NCBI GenBank assembly: GCA_003537575.1
Contig: DPRS01000004.1
Coordinates: 17,795-81,794 of the forward strand
Direction of reading: 5' to 3'
From: Oxalobacteraceae bacterium
GTDB lineage: Bacteria > Pseudomonadota > Gammaproteobacteria > Burkholderiales > Burkholderiaceae_D
Length of the DNA: 64,000 nt
Shown here: positions 63,753 through 64,000 of the stretch, one piece after another
Layout: every line of letters begins with the position of its first letter
Numbering within the stretch: position 1 is the stretch's first letter
Position numbers and translations under genes: made by a program
Notes under the pieces: model-generated
The model's input: the letters and a program-made list of their open reading frames with translations, nothing else
The model's database searches: none
What the model was told of the DNA's origin: nothing

Positions 63753-64000
63753 GGCTGCCGGCCGCGGCGCCGCCGATGGCGGCCTTCTCGCGCTTCACCC
63801 GCTGACGGTAGTCGGTCAGCTCGCGGGCGCGGGCCTCGTTCTCGACCACGGCGATGGCGTCGCCCGGCGAGGGGGCGCCGTCGAGGCCGAGGATCTCGAC
63901 CGGGGTCGAGGGGCCGGCTTCGGTCAGCTGCTCGTCACGCTCGTTGAGCAGGGCGCGGACGCGGCCGAAGTGGGCCCCGGCCACGACGATGTCGCCGCGC
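63753..64000 (-). pseudogene. infB: Fragment of translation initiation factor IF-2 (infB), apparently foreign
   Basis: Minus strand from the edge encodes [20 protein letters not shown], then [20 protein letters not shown] and [16 protein letters not shown], the domain III/IV segment of bacterial IF-2 and in its alphaproteobacterial form (betaproteobacteria have a different wording, for example AGSVFGRVRAM). It is very GC-rich and fused in frame to the membrane protein. Probably a chimeric contig end, not a gene of this organism; the exact join is uncertain within about 63735-63775. Confidence 0.8.

Noticed and set aside
1..64000. tRNA, rRNA or CRISPR array
   Set aside because: No cloverleaf, rRNA sequence or regularly spaced direct repeats noticed by eye; the spaced palindromes at 44.5-51.3 kb are attC sites with genes between them.

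Overview
The window looks like a chromosomal contig from a betaproteobacterium, most likely Oxalobacteraceae (Herbaspirillum / Noviherbaspirillum / Herminiimonas type). The basis is gene content and order recalled from that group: lipA-lipB-ybeD-dac, birA-coaX-SPOR, argB-5'-nucleotidase-slmA-pabB/C, and gpsA-SH3-secB-grxC-rhodanese-gpmA-envC-ctp. No database search was possible. Most genes are GC-rich with long antisense shadow frames; the cassette region at 44.5-51.3 kb is visibly AT-richer. I saw no rRNA, tRNA or CRISPR.

Layout. 1-6.1 kb: an acyltransferase with unusual C-terminal domains running off the left edge, its MerR regulator with a MerR-type promoter, a TrhA/hemolysin III membrane protein, a secreted OB-fold protein and a broken partial copy of the merR 5' end. 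6.1-11.2 kb: a tightly overlapping stressosome operon, rsbR (heme-globin plus STAS)-rsbS-rsbT-rsbX, whose last gene has an RsbU-type N-terminus joined to PAS-GAF-degenerate GGDEF-EAL, so the stressosome probably feeds c-di-GMP turnover instead of a sigma factor. 11.2-20.3 kb: lipoate synthesis, a PBP5-type carboxypeptidase, a hydrolase, a ferredoxin, VanZ and an MCE/Mla-type lipid transporter. 20.5-27.2 kb: a signalling operon (receiver; receiver-GGDEF-EAL; 1530-residue AAA-GAF-PAS-histidine kinase). 27.3-35 kb: housekeeping genes (birA, coaX, SPOR, ECF sigma/anti-sigma, argB, nucleotidase, slmA, pabB/C fusion).

35-51.3 kb is accessory: a secreted PHB-depolymerase-type esterase, moeB, a sugar-acetyltransferase remnant, a thioesterase, a DUF3141-phosphotransacylase-acetate kinase-FabI operon, then an array of about ten attC sites with eight cassette genes (SMR efflux, MmcQ/YjbR, GNAT, DUF2238, secreted unknown, HD hydrolase, membrane unknown, secreted unknown, membrane unknown) all read on the minus strand. 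No integron integrase is present, so this is a CALIN (cluster of attC lacking an integrase). One attC carries a decayed IS110/IS1111 element. As I remember related genomes, moeB and ctp are adjacent, so roughly 38-51.3 kb looks inserted between them.

51.5-61.3 kb returns to core genes (ctp, envC, gpmA, rhodanese, grxC, secB, SH3, gpsA), then a cupin, a LuxR-type regulator and a second PHB-depolymerase-type esterase. 61.3-64 kb has a GtrB-like glycosyltransferase and a large membrane protein whose N-terminal half is missing: at about 63.75 kb the frame switches into a very GC-rich, alphaproteobacterial-type infB (IF-2) fragment. That junction is probably a chimeric contig end and should be treated with suspicion.
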